A stretch of 64,000 nucleotides of DNA from Microdochium bolleyi (Eukaryota > Ascomycota > Sordariomycetes > Xylariales > Microdochiaceae): positions 372,001 to 436,000 of the forward strand of contig KQ964259.1 in the NCBI GenBank assembly GCA_001566295.1, read 5' to 3'. Below, one piece after another: positions 34,492 through 43,872 of the stretch. Below the pieces are notes generated by a model. That model did no database searches. It was given only the letters and a program-made list of their open reading frames with translations, and was not told the DNA's origin. A program made the translations under genes and the position numbers. Every line of letters begins with the position of its first letter. Positions within the stretch are counted from its first letter, which is position 1.

Positions 34492-35706
34492 ATGGCCGTC
34501 TCGGACCAACCACCTGCCACCGCACCGGCGGCGCAGACCTTCAGAGCCAATGACCTCGGCGCGTGGCGCACCGCCTACGCCAGCATCACACCACTGCTCG
34601 TGCATCTGAATGGTGACACAACATGGCTGCTGCAGCTTCCCGTGCCCCCCTCTCCGTCCACGTCCGCAACCACCACCACAACAAGATCGCACTTCAACGT
34701 CCTGCTCGACCCCTGGCTGCAAGGCCCCCAGTCCGACGTCGCCAGCTGGTTCTCCACGCAGTGGCACATTGTCGCGCCCACCGTCAAGACCATCGCCGAG
34801 CTACAAAACATATTGAGACAGCTCGAGCACGACGACAACGACGGCAACAATGACGACAAGACATCATCATACATCGACGCCGTCACCATCTCGCACGAGT
34901 TCACAGACCACTGCCACGAGGCCACCCTGCGCGAGCTGCCTGCCACCACCCCGGTCTTCGCCACCGACAAGGCCGCCGCCCTGATCCGCTCCTGGAAGCA
35001 CTTTGACACCGTCGTCACCACACCTGACTACTCCATCACCTCCTCTGTATCGTCGTCCGACGGCACAGCAGCGGCAGCGGCCTTGGGGGACTGGCACAAT
35101 GTCCTCAGCGTCAAGCCCCTCCCACCATGGCTCGGCATCGGCCGTGTCGTGACCCCAGGAAACTCGCTGTACTACCACTCCGCCGTCATGATTGTCTTTG
35201 ACAGGGCCTCTCCATCCACACCCAGAACCACAAATACAACATCGCCAACAGCACTACCACTATCACCACCACCCCCGGCAGAAGCAGTGCTCTACTCCCC
35301 GCACGGCATCAAGGCCTCCGACCTCGCCGGCATAGCCTCGCATCCGGCCATAGACACGCTCGCGCTGCTGCACGGCCTGCACGACGTCAGGATCTGGATG
35401 ACCAAGCAGCTCAACCTGGGCGCGCACAACGGTCTCGAGGCCGTCCGGGCGTGCGGCGCGCGGTACTGGGTCGCCACGCACGACGAGGTCAAGTCCGGGG
35501 GCGGCTTCATCGCGCCGCTGCTGCGGCGGGTGCAGTACACCGTCGCCGACGCCGTCGGTGGCACCGCCGTGGGGGGAGGCAGGGGCAAGTCAAATTCTAG
35601 TGGTGGCAAGCCGGCGGCGACGGATGGATCTGCGGCGGGCGAGGATGAGGACAAGTACCAGTTCGTTGAGCTGGGCTCGGGGGACGGACTTGTCTTGACG
35701 AGGTGA
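34492..35706 (+). CDS. Metallo-beta-lactamase-fold protein (UlaG-like fungal family)
   Basis: A single exon of 404 aa starting MAVSDQPPATAPA. The fold is indicated by the N-terminal hairpin (HLNGDTTWLLQLP), NVLLDPWLQGPQSD after strand 2, and the metal motif region VTISHEFTDHCHEATL (residues 131-146), which reads H-x-x-x-D-H instead of the usual H-x-H-x-D-H. Further blocks are ATDKAAALIRSWKHFD, LYYHSAVMIVF, YSPHGI and ALLHGLHDVRIW, the last two in positions of the later metal ligands. Low-complexity insertions (poly-Thr, SPPPPA, GGGRGKSNSSGG) are present. Hydrolase function is uncertain because of the altered motif. Confidence 0.78.
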   Translation: MAVSDQPPATAPAAQTFRANDLGAWRTAYASITPLLVHLNGDTTWLLQLPVPPSPSTSATTTTTRSHFNVLLDPWLQGPQSDVASWFSTQWHIVAPTVKTIAELQNILRQLEHDDNDGNNDDKTSSYIDAVTISHEFTDHCHEATLRELPATTPVFATDKAAALIRSWKHFDTVVTTPDYSITSSVSSSDGTAAAAALGDWHNVLSVKPLPPWLGIGRVVTPGNSLYYHSAVMIVFDRASPSTPRTTNTTSPTALPLSPPPPAEAVLYSPHGIKASDLAGIASHPAIDTLALLHGLHDVRIWMTKQLNLGAHNGLEAVRACGARYWVATHDEVKSGGGFIAPLLRRVQYTVADAVGGTAVGGGRGKSNSSGGKPAATDGSAAGEDEDKYQFVELGSGDGLVLTR

Positions 35707-35982
35707 GACCTGGGAATTAATAATAGGTGCTCAATTGCACAATGAGCCCTCGGGGTTATAGCACCAAGGTCGAACCGGAGCAGCACGTCATAATGGGGAA
35801 TGCAGTCTCGCCAGTGGCTTGCCTGATGTCGGATTACAACCCGGCTCAAAGATAAATAAAAGCATGATAATCCTGAACGCCAAGTTCCGCCGGTATCCCC
35901 AAGACCAACCAGAAATGCATCATGCCGTCGTGTTCCAGTCCCGTGCCAGATTTCATGGCGAGTGTGCCCTACAGACCCACCT
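35707..35982. other. Short convergent intergenic region
   Basis: 3' flanks of the MBL-fold (+) and Bir1 (-) genes. Confidence 0.6.
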
Positions 35983-38679
35983 CTACTCCACTACCAAGCC
36001 CTCCAGCGTCTGCATGGCGCGGGCTCCTTCACGCTCGAACGCACTCACCACCGCCTCGCACTCATACTTGAGCTTCTGTTCTGCCTGCCCGGCGTTGAAG
36101 TATATCCACTCCTCAACCGTCATGTGCCTCTCGGGGCTGGTCAGGTCTGAGCCCCCCTGAAGAATGTTGGATGTGCCATTCGCATTCTCCTTCTCAAGTT
36201 CTTCAAAGATAGCCTCAACATCCCCGGCAGACCATGGCTTCTCGCTCTCCAGTCCTGACATGAGATGGCGTTTTGAAGGGGACATCTTCGAGGGAGACAA
36301 GCGGTTCGGCGTTGCTGGCACTGGAGCAAGTGCGAACCGCTTGCTCTCATTCGTCCCTGATGGCTTCGATGACGGAGGCTGGTTCTCAGCATCCGACGAC
36401 TGTGGCGATTGCGATGGCGAGATGGTCGCTTGTTTCGCTCGTGCGGTGGCAGGCATCTTGCTTCGCGGTGTGGCTGGTGTCTGGCTGAGCTCGTCGCGAG
36501 CCGGTGGCGGCGGCGCTGACTTCTCCTTCACCACAGGAGCAACCTTCTTCGGCGCCATTGCTGCCTTCTTAGGCTTTGGAGGCTCGGGGAAGTCGTCCAG
36601 ATCAGGCGAATCCTGAGCTGATATCCTCGCCAAGCTCTTGGCTGTCGTCGACTTCTTAGGGGCCGGGACGCGCTTCTTCGCGCCAGCTGCTGGAGCAGCA
36701 GCGGATGCCACTGCAGGCGCAGGCTTGTTGACAGTAGTGGCATTGCTGATGATGCTGTCTTCGTGCCCTTCCGCCAGCTCATCAATGTCGTCATCATAAC
36801 GGCCTTCAGCTGCTGGCCGGCTTTCAGGCTCGGACGAGGCCGGAGGAGGCGTTGATGCTTTCTTCGTCTGCTTCGACACCTTTCTGGTACCAGTGGCAGC
36901 CTTACGAACCTTAGGAGGCGCGGGCATAGGCTCTGGCTCGTCGGGCTCCTCGTCGGCAGGCTGTGTATCTGCTTGCATGGTCCTAAACTCTTCCTCAATG
37001 ACCTGTTCGTCAATCTCGACCGGTGACGGGTCGAACATGGCATGGTGATCACCCGAGCCTTGCCGACTCGAAATGCTGCTCTTCTTGCTGGTCGACTTCT
37101 TTGCCTTGGGCTTTGGGTTCGAGACCTTGCGTCGTTCAGAGTCTGAATCAGCATCCAGGTCTTCGTCATCCGTAAGGGGCCGGTCCAATTCAGCCTGCAG
37201 CTGTCGTTCAATGTCCTCGTCGTCCATCATGTGGTCCGACTCTCTTTGTGCTGGGACTTCTGACACGTCGGGCGCTATTGAGACCTCGGGCGCCGCCTTC
37301 GCTTTGGACGGTCTGCCTCTCTTCTTCGGCGCCGGAGCCGGCTCATCATTGTTCATCTCGACATCCTGCTCAGGTGCGATGGATTCGTTGGCGGCCTTGC
37401 TCGCTTTCTTGCGTGGGGCTCTCTTCTTAGGCGCGGGCGCTTCGGCGCTGATCAGGGTCGACTCGTCCACCTGGTCGCTCGCTCTCTTCTTGCCTCGAGC
37501 AAGCTTCGCTGGAGGTGGAGACGGCTCCTTAAAAGTCTCCTCAAGAGGCTCCTCGAAAGGTTCCTCGACAGGTTCCTCGACGAAATTCTCAACTGGAGGG
37601 TCCTCGAGCACTTCGACAGGTTCCTCCTTCTTGGCTTTCGTCTTCCTGCCTTTTGTGGTGGCGGCCTTCTTCGCACGGGGCTTCTTCGTGCCACCTTGAG
37701 TTGCCACCGATGTGGTAGTCATGACGCTATCATCGTACTCTGTCGGTGCCTCAATCATGGACTCTGTAACGTCGGTAGCGGCCGTTGCGTTGGACTGTGT
37801 GGAAAGCCGAGAGGCTTTTGATGACCGGGCACCTTTGCCCCGGGCGGCCTTCTTTGGAGCAGCTTGTTGGTATTGTTCGGTAAGGGCAAAGAATTTGCAG
37901 TCTGGAGATCGCTTGTAATGCTCGTTCCTGTGTTGAAGACGCGTCAGTGATGCTCAGCACGGGTCACGCGTTGGCGTCAGGCGCTTACATGGGGTTGTCC
38001 TTTGGCTCCCAGCCGTCCAGGGCAAGGGAGCAGTATGTGCAGGTCGCCATGTCCTCATAGCCAGGCGCCGGTGTGTACTTCCATCCTGCCTCGACCAGCT
38101 AATCCCTGGGGTTAGCTCAACTCCCTTGGTGGAAGGCACGACTGTCGTTGTCTTTTCTCACCTGCTTGGTCTTGCATTTCCACCCCTTCTTGCCCTCGTG
38201 CGGCCACCTGTCTGCAAAAGTGGCTTTGCGGGCCTCGACCATCTGGGGGTGCGCCGGGTCGTCTTCGCAGTAATCCCCTAGACCAATCTCAATGGCAGAC
38301 ACGATCGCCCAGCCACAATTCGGGGACAGCCGCAAGTGCTCTTCAAAAGGGTTGTCGCCGTCTTCCCACCCTCCCAGTCTCCGCTCGCACAGGAAGCACA
38401 CGACGTTATCAGGCTGCTCTGGGGTCGGGTCGAAGTAGAAACCGGCGCGAGCGAGCTAGAAGCGGCGATCTCAGGTCAGCTGGTGCCTCTTGGGATGTCA
38501 GGTCTTGAAACTTTGCGACTCACATCTACAGGATCCAGCTGCTTGTGTGGCCATGTCAATGGTTTCGCTGCTTTCCCTTTGGCTGTTGATTTCCGCTTGG
38601 CTGCCGACTTTGACGCCTGGAATGACTCCAGCCGCGTGTCAACAGCAAAGAAATGCACGGGGGCCTCTTCGGGCTCCAT
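35983..38679 (-). CDS. bir1: Survivin/Bir1 homologue with two BIR domains
   Basis: Exons 38679-38524, 38455-38162, 38098-37989, 37927-35983 (834 aa). BIR 1 has the zinc pattern C72-x2-C75-x16-H92-x6-C99 with RLESF before it and LARAGFYFDPTP leading in. BIR 2 has C170-x2-C173-x16-H190-x6-C197 with FADRWPHEGKKGW and LVEAGWKYTPAPGYED. A roughly 600-residue disordered, Lys/Pro/Glu-rich region with many KKR/KKPRAKK clusters and SP/TP sites follows. The last 60 residues form a predicted amphipathic helix (TVEEWIYFNAGQAEQKLKY) comparable to the chromosomal-passenger-binding tail. By family it is the chromosomal passenger complex subunit that, with Aurora and INCENP, controls kinetochore attachment and cytokinesis. 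Two BIRs match fission-yeast Bir1/Cut17. Confidence 0.9.
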
Positions 38680-39243
38680 GGCGAATGTCGCAAGTGATCG
38701 GGGAGCTGTGTGCAAGTCGAGTGTTATTTGGCGTCGCGTGGAAGGTGTCGCGCCCGCGGCGCTGGGCGTGTGATTGATGGGCACAGTGTGTTCGAAGGTG
38801 CTTGGTGCGTGAGCGGACACTGCGTGATCGTCTGCTGCTGCAAGGAGGCGGCCAGAAAAGTATGAATGCTGAACGTGAAGGAGATGCAGCCCTCGGGAGC
38901 TTGGGGTTTCTGGAGGGGACCTTGCGATAATCCTTGGGTGTTGTCTATCCGCTAGAAGGGCAGGGCATGCGCGCACGTCATTGGCTGTGGCGGCGCGTCT
39001 TGTTTACTTTGAGTGGCCCCACCTGGTCCTCCTCCACTCTTCAATTGTGGAATGGCGGCTGCATGCATCCACACACAGTCTTCTTGCTCTGTGCAACATC
39101 CAACATCAGACCTGGTCATATACAGCACCAGGAGAGTTGAGGACTCGCTCCATGCCTCTCTATTCCGCTATGCAATACTGACAAAGCCTTCTTCTACATG
39201 ATCTTGAGCCTACAACCAATGAGGCAACGCCCCTGCTTGCAAC
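38680..39243. other. Intergenic, promoter of bir1-like gene
   Basis: Upstream region of the Bir1 gene and 3' flank of the alcohol dehydrogenase gene. An in-frame extension upstream of the Bir1 ATG is not supported by a better start. Confidence 0.5.
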
Positions 39244-40363
39244 TCACAGCTCAACCACAATCTTTGTGGCACTGACCCCAGCCTTGCACTTGTCCAGTGC
39301 CTCCTGGACGAACTCGAGTCCCTTGCCCACCACAGTCGGCTGCGGCAGGCACTTGAGTGCACCCGACTGCAGTGCGCCCGTCACGTAGTCGCGCCACACA
39401 GGCGTGGCCACGTCGTTGACCGCGAAGATCATGCCGGCCTTGACATTTTCCGGCACGCCCTCGGCAGGCGGTGGGTGCGAGCATGCGAGGTGGCCGCCGC
39501 CAAACTCGGCCAGGATCGCCAGGTCATGAGCCACGGTCTCGGGCCCTGCGACGGCGTCGAAGATGCCGACAAACTCCTGCCCGGGCTGAGACTTGACAGC
39601 ATCGATGACGTCCTGTACCAGCGAGGCTTCGTGGTAGTCGAAGACTGCATCCGCACCACAAGCCGTACACATGTCAAAGTTCTTCGCGCTCGCGATGGAG
39701 ATGACCCTGATGCCTGCCGCAGTAGCCACTTGAGTCACCATAAACCCGACCGAGGACGACCCTCCATAGACCACTAGAGTCTTATCAGAAGATGCTCCGC
39801 GCTGCTCGAGGGAAGGATAGGGCAGGCCGAGAGCTGGAGTCGGGACACCGGGCATGGCGGTGCCAGGTTCCTTGACCGACAGCGCGGTGACTGCTGCTTC
39901 AAGGGCGAAGGGGACAACTACTCCGTCTTTGAAGGCAATGTGATCGGGAAGTATGGCTGCCTTGTTGGCCTGGACGACGGTGTAGAGCGCGTAAGCTCCG
40001 TCTCGAGGCTGGCCAGTGACAAGGTTGATGGCGTGGCTGAAGCGTCCTGTCAGTGAAAGGCCCCGTACTGCGCAGCTCAATGCTTCCGTGGTGTGCTTAC
40101 CCAATGACGCGATCGCCCTTCTTGAAACGATCGCCCGCCTCGGCGCCGACCTCATGGACAATGCCCGCGACATCGCAGCCGAGGATGGCGGGGAAGGACG
40201 GGACAAAGACGCCCAGATCTTGCATGTGGTTGTCGAGCGGGTTAATTGCGATAGCGGCGTTCTTGATGACGATCTCGCCAGGTCCCGCAACGGGCATGGG
40301 AGCCTCGGAAACCTCGAGAGGCTTACCGGCCTCGCGGAGCCAAGCAGCTTGGTTGAATGACAT
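39244..40363 (-). CDS. Zinc-type alcohol dehydrogenase / quinone oxidoreductase-like (MDR)
   Basis: Exons 40363-40101 and 40036-39244 (351 aa). The GroES-like half opens with NQAAWLREAGKPLEVSEAPMP and contains AINPLDNHMQDLG, ILGCDVAGIVHEVG and FKKGDRVIG. The Rossmann half has VVYGGSSSVGFMVTQVATAAG and ISIASAKNFD. The structural and catalytic zinc Cys sets of true alcohol dehydrogenases are absent, so it belongs to the zinc-independent MDR branch often called trans-enoyl reductase or toxD-like. In fungi such proteins occur both in secondary-metabolite clusters and alone; no polyketide synthase is in this window. It uses NADPH by family expectation. Confidence 0.88.
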
Positions 40364-40943
40364 GGTGATGGGTGGTGTGAGGTTGGATAAGACTTTGTTG
40401 TGTTGGTGTTCGTGAAGTAGACTTTAAGGTCGAAGTCGACTTCTCTGCTTGCGGTGCAGAAGAGTCGTTGTTTGTTGGTGAGGTTCTGTGTCTTTATCGT
40501 GGAGTCTCGGCGGGCGAGCTGGCTCTTAAATGCTCTTCTTGAGAACCAAGCAGTTTGTGACTTCGACATCGCTTCTCTACCACCATCGTGAAACGCTGGA
40601 GGTTGTTCGATGTTTGGCACCGTCTCTTGGGAGTTCAATCAGCTTACATGATGCTTTCCAATCGAGAAATGCCCATGTTCGTGTCCTGTAAGCCACGGCT
40701 TGTGGTGTGTCATGCGTGTAAGTGTGGAACGGCATGTGTGGTTCTGGTGGGGAGGGTGGTTTGTCAATGTCGAATGTACAGTGCAACACGCAAGCACTGT
40801 GAATCAACACGGTATAATGCTCGATCTCACGAAGAATGCTCACATTGCTGACAATTGTGCTACCTCAGCTTGACCGCAACAACTAGCAGAGGTTTACCTT
40901 GTGACGTACTTAGCCGCGTCCGGGCTACGCAACCGCCTTGGAC
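40364..40943. other. Divergent promoter region, MDR / C2H2 genes
   Basis: 580 bp between starts. No additional gene or repeat. Confidence 0.5.
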
Positions 40944-42467
40944 ATGACAACAACGGCAGACGACTGCGGCATCCATGAGCTCCTTCTGTACGACGCACAA
41001 CATGGCGTTCTCATCTGCCGCCAGTGCCAGTACGCGATCCAGAAGACGGCCATCGAGAGCCATCTCCTGCGCCACAAGATCTACCGTAACGAGAGGCGCC
41101 GGATCATGACAGCTATTGCCCAGCTCAATATTCTCGAACCTGATCAGGTGCAACTGCCACCGCCGACGTCCTCGCCTGTGCCGGGACTACCAGTGCTGCA
41201 TGGCCTGAAATGTGCACGGCTGGGCTGTGCCATGCTATATGCCAGCTCGAAGAGGATGAAGTGGCATTGGGTCGAGGCTCATGGAATCACAGACGTGCCA
41301 GATGACCACGCCGTGGAGATCCAGATGCAGACATTCTTCCGGGGGACAAAGAACAAGTACTTCGAGGTCAACTCGACGACGGCCGATGTCCATGGCGAGC
41401 CAAATCTGTCTGTGGCCTCTCGACAAGACCAAACCAGCGGTGCCAACGATACACCAAAGATCATCGCAAGGCCATCGTCAACTCTAACGGTAGACCTAGA
41501 CCTCCTCCAATACTTCCACCACTTTACAGCCGTGACGAGCCTCACTCTACCTCTTGGACGAGGTCAAAACCACCATTATTGGCAAGGCGAGTCTGTCCAG
41601 CGTGCCTTGACACAAAAGCCTCTCATGGCCGGCCTGATGGCTCTGTCCGCGGCTCACCTCATCGCAAGCAGCCAAGACGCTACCCAGGCCAGAAAGCATA
41701 CCGATGCCAAGGCCAGTTTTGAGAAGCTGTTCTACGACGGGTCCACGGTTTCAGCATTGCGGAGCATTGATCCAGAGAGTCAAGAGGCAATCAGTCGACT
41801 GGAAGAACAAGTCAAGTACATCATAATTCTTGCTTCGTGGAGCCAGGGATCACATAAACCCCAGCAAATACCGGCGGGTTTGGTCCCCTTCACGGTCCAG
41901 GCATTCAAAGAGCACGTCATCGGGTGTGCCAGCATCCCCGTCGATTTTGCGCACGCCGACGGCAGCCCAGTCGACACCGACACCCAGCATGCCACCCGCA
42001 AAGACGCGAGCCCCCTCCCCGAGTCTGTCGCCGTCAAGCGAGTACACAGATCCGGCCATCAATCTCGGGCAGCTTTCGGGCGGGCCCAGCACGCTCTCGA
42101 CGCAATCACCACCCTGGCCGTCATGAACGGCCTCTCGGAGCGTCTCCGGGTCTGCAATCTGCGCGGCGACCCCCGGCTCGTGTGGTCGGCACTGTCGTCC
42201 TGGCTGCAGAAGCCGTATGAGCACTTCCTACAGATGGCGGCGCGCAAGGAGCCGCCGGCCTTGGTGGCGCTCGCGCACGGCGCGGTGCTAATCGATCAGG
42301 CGGCGCGGTCGTACTGGTTCCTGGAAGGGCTCGCGGAGCGGTGGTACTGGGAGCTTGTGGCGGAGCTGCCGCGGAAGAATAGGGCGGTCATGGAGATGGT
42401 TGAGGGGCTGCTGGAAGACTGCCATGTCCCGAGTAGCTGCAATCAGTATATTCACAATGGTAACTAG
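40944..42467 (+). CDS. C2H2-type/OrsD-like protein with fungal regulatory-type C-terminal region
   Basis: A single exon of 507 aa from the ATG at 40944. The first finger, C25-x2-C28-x11-H40-x3-H44 (CRQCQYAIQKTAIESHLLRH), and a second (CARLGCAMLYASSKRMKWHW, ending in H) match the paired fingers of the OrsD-type domain (DUF3505). The region from residue 180 (LDLLQYFHHFTAVTSLTLP) to the end is helical, in the pattern of Fungal_trans_2-like regulators (LALSAAHLIASSQD, LVWSALSSWLQKPYE, AARSYWFLEGLAERWYW). Proteins with this combination are probably nucleic-acid-binding regulators; target unknown. It is divergent from the MDR gene, so the two may be co-regulated. Confidence 0.78.
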   Translation: MTTTADDCGIHELLLYDAQHGVLICRQCQYAIQKTAIESHLLRHKIYRNERRRIMTAIAQLNILEPDQVQLPPPTSSPVPGLPVLHGLKCARLGCAMLYASSKRMKWHWVEAHGITDVPDDHAVEIQMQTFFRGTKNKYFEVNSTTADVHGEPNLSVASRQDQTSGANDTPKIIARPSSTLTVDLDLLQYFHHFTAVTSLTLPLGRGQNHHYWQGESVQRALTQKPLMAGLMALSAAHLIASSQDATQARKHTDAKASFEKLFYDGSTVSALRSIDPESQEAISRLEEQVKYIIILASWSQGSHKPQQIPAGLVPFTVQAFKEHVIGCASIPVDFAHADGSPVDTDTQHATRKDASPLPESVAVKRVHRSGHQSRAAFGRAQHALDAITTLAVMNGLSERLRVCNLRGDPRLVWSALSSWLQKPYEHFLQMAARKEPPALVALAHGAVLIDQAARSYWFLEGLAERWYWELVAELPRKNRAVMEMVEGLLEDCHVPSSCNQYIHNGN

Positions 42468-43197
42468 ATGCAACATGGTGACTCGCTTGTTCTGGAGGCT
42501 TTCCGCAACGAAAAATGTGCAATCGAAACGTAGTAGGATCCAGGTAGTGAGGCCCGTAGGGCATTGTGCGCTTGGATTCATGCAATGGCCCTCTCATCAA
42601 TGAGTGGAGTGTCGGCCTTCGATATCAGACGCAAGGTGTCTGCTTCAGTATTCCTGGATGGGGTTCGGCTTGATATGCTAAAACAAACGTTTGCGGCTTT
42701 TTGTGCCGAGACGAAACCGAAAGCTTTGTGTTCATCGACTGTCACAATCGAGCAAGCTTTTACTTCCCGAACATTCTTGAAATCAAATCTCGACCAGAAC
42801 CAGTGTTTGTTATGTGGTCTTTGGTTGAACATCGCTCTATCCGTAAACTTAACACCATAATTGCACCACTGGATCAAATACTACTAATCACAGCAACAGT
42901 CAGAAAAATTCATGGTTAAATTTGTACAGAGGATATTGATGTCCTCTCCTGGGGGCATGTGAGATGCGCGCAGAATATTCTTGCTCAATCTTGGCCGTTT
43001 GGGCTCCGAATGCATGGGAGACGACTCACAACAATCTGCACAAAGCCAGAGTCGTCCTACGTGAGGAAGCATCTCAGTCTTCACCAGCATTTCAGGCATA
43101 CCAAGTCTGCATCTGGGCGGAACATCTTTTTTTTCTCGACCCGTTCCTTTATTCAGGATATTCATGGTTCTGTGTTTACATCAGTCCCACCGGCGCT

Positions 43198-43521
43198 TCA
43201 CGTAGACACCAAGCGCATACCATCCATGTAGCACTGCCGCAATGCCACTGTGTTGAACGTTGGTATTCGTACGTCTCCATAGCCCACAAAATCTTTGTGG
43301 TATTGGGATACCGCAAGTACTGTCAACGAAGGCAAGTTCATCACGCCGTGCTCTATTGTTTGCTTGGTGGCCATTCCCGGGATACTCTGCCACCATAACT
43401 TATTCGTTCCCGCAATTGCACAAGATACTTTCGAAGCACCTTTTATAGATTCTGGTAGACGTAAACTAATACATCTCGCAACCTCAATGCTGGCCGAACG
43501 ATCTGCCTCATCCCTTTGCAT
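43198..43521 (-). pseudogene. Coding-like fragment of unrecognised protein
   Basis: From an ATG at 43521 the frame stays open for 107 codons with plausible protein sequence (NKLWWQSIPGMATKQTIEH, then VSQYHKDFVGYGDVRIPTF), ending at a stop. The flanking frames do not continue it convincingly. Codon use is AT-richer than in the real genes nearby. It may be an exon of an unrecognised gene, a relic, or chance. No family recognised. Confidence 0.25.
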
Positions 43522-43704
43522 AATGATGACGTGCTGCTAAAAACAGGTCATGTTGGTCAACGACAGTCACGCACAGCGATTGAGTAATATTTAGCACCAT
43601 CCTATTGGGACATCGCCCAATAAGCATTACGCGGCGTATAGTGACTTCCCATTCGCCCATGCGGAATGTTGGGGCTGTGCTGTATGTAGGAGAGCTACAA
43701 CAGG

Positions 43705-43725
43705 GCATGCATGCAGCATGCATGC
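43705..43725. repeat. Duplicated 10-bp palindrome
   Basis: GCATGCATGC occurs twice, separated by one A. Each copy is self-complementary. It lies 148 bp upstream of the STAND-like start codon. Could be a paired protein-binding site. Confidence 0.75.
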
Positions 43726-43872
43726 ACCGCCCTACCTCCCAGACTACGAGTTGTGACAGAGCCTTACCCCTCTTCTACCAACAAGTGACTCCCCAGAACA
43801 CTCGCCGTTCCCATACACCACCTTTACGATCGCACGGCCTCTTACGCTGATATATTGCGCCCGCTCGTCAAC

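Larger units (their letters stand above)
42468..43872. other. Intergenic, AT-richer, possible relic on minus strand
   Basis: About 1.4 kb with lower GC than its neighbours. The only coding-like signal is on the minus strand at 43198-43521. It includes the palindromic duplicate at 43705-43725 and the promoter of the STAND-like gene. Confidence 0.45.
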
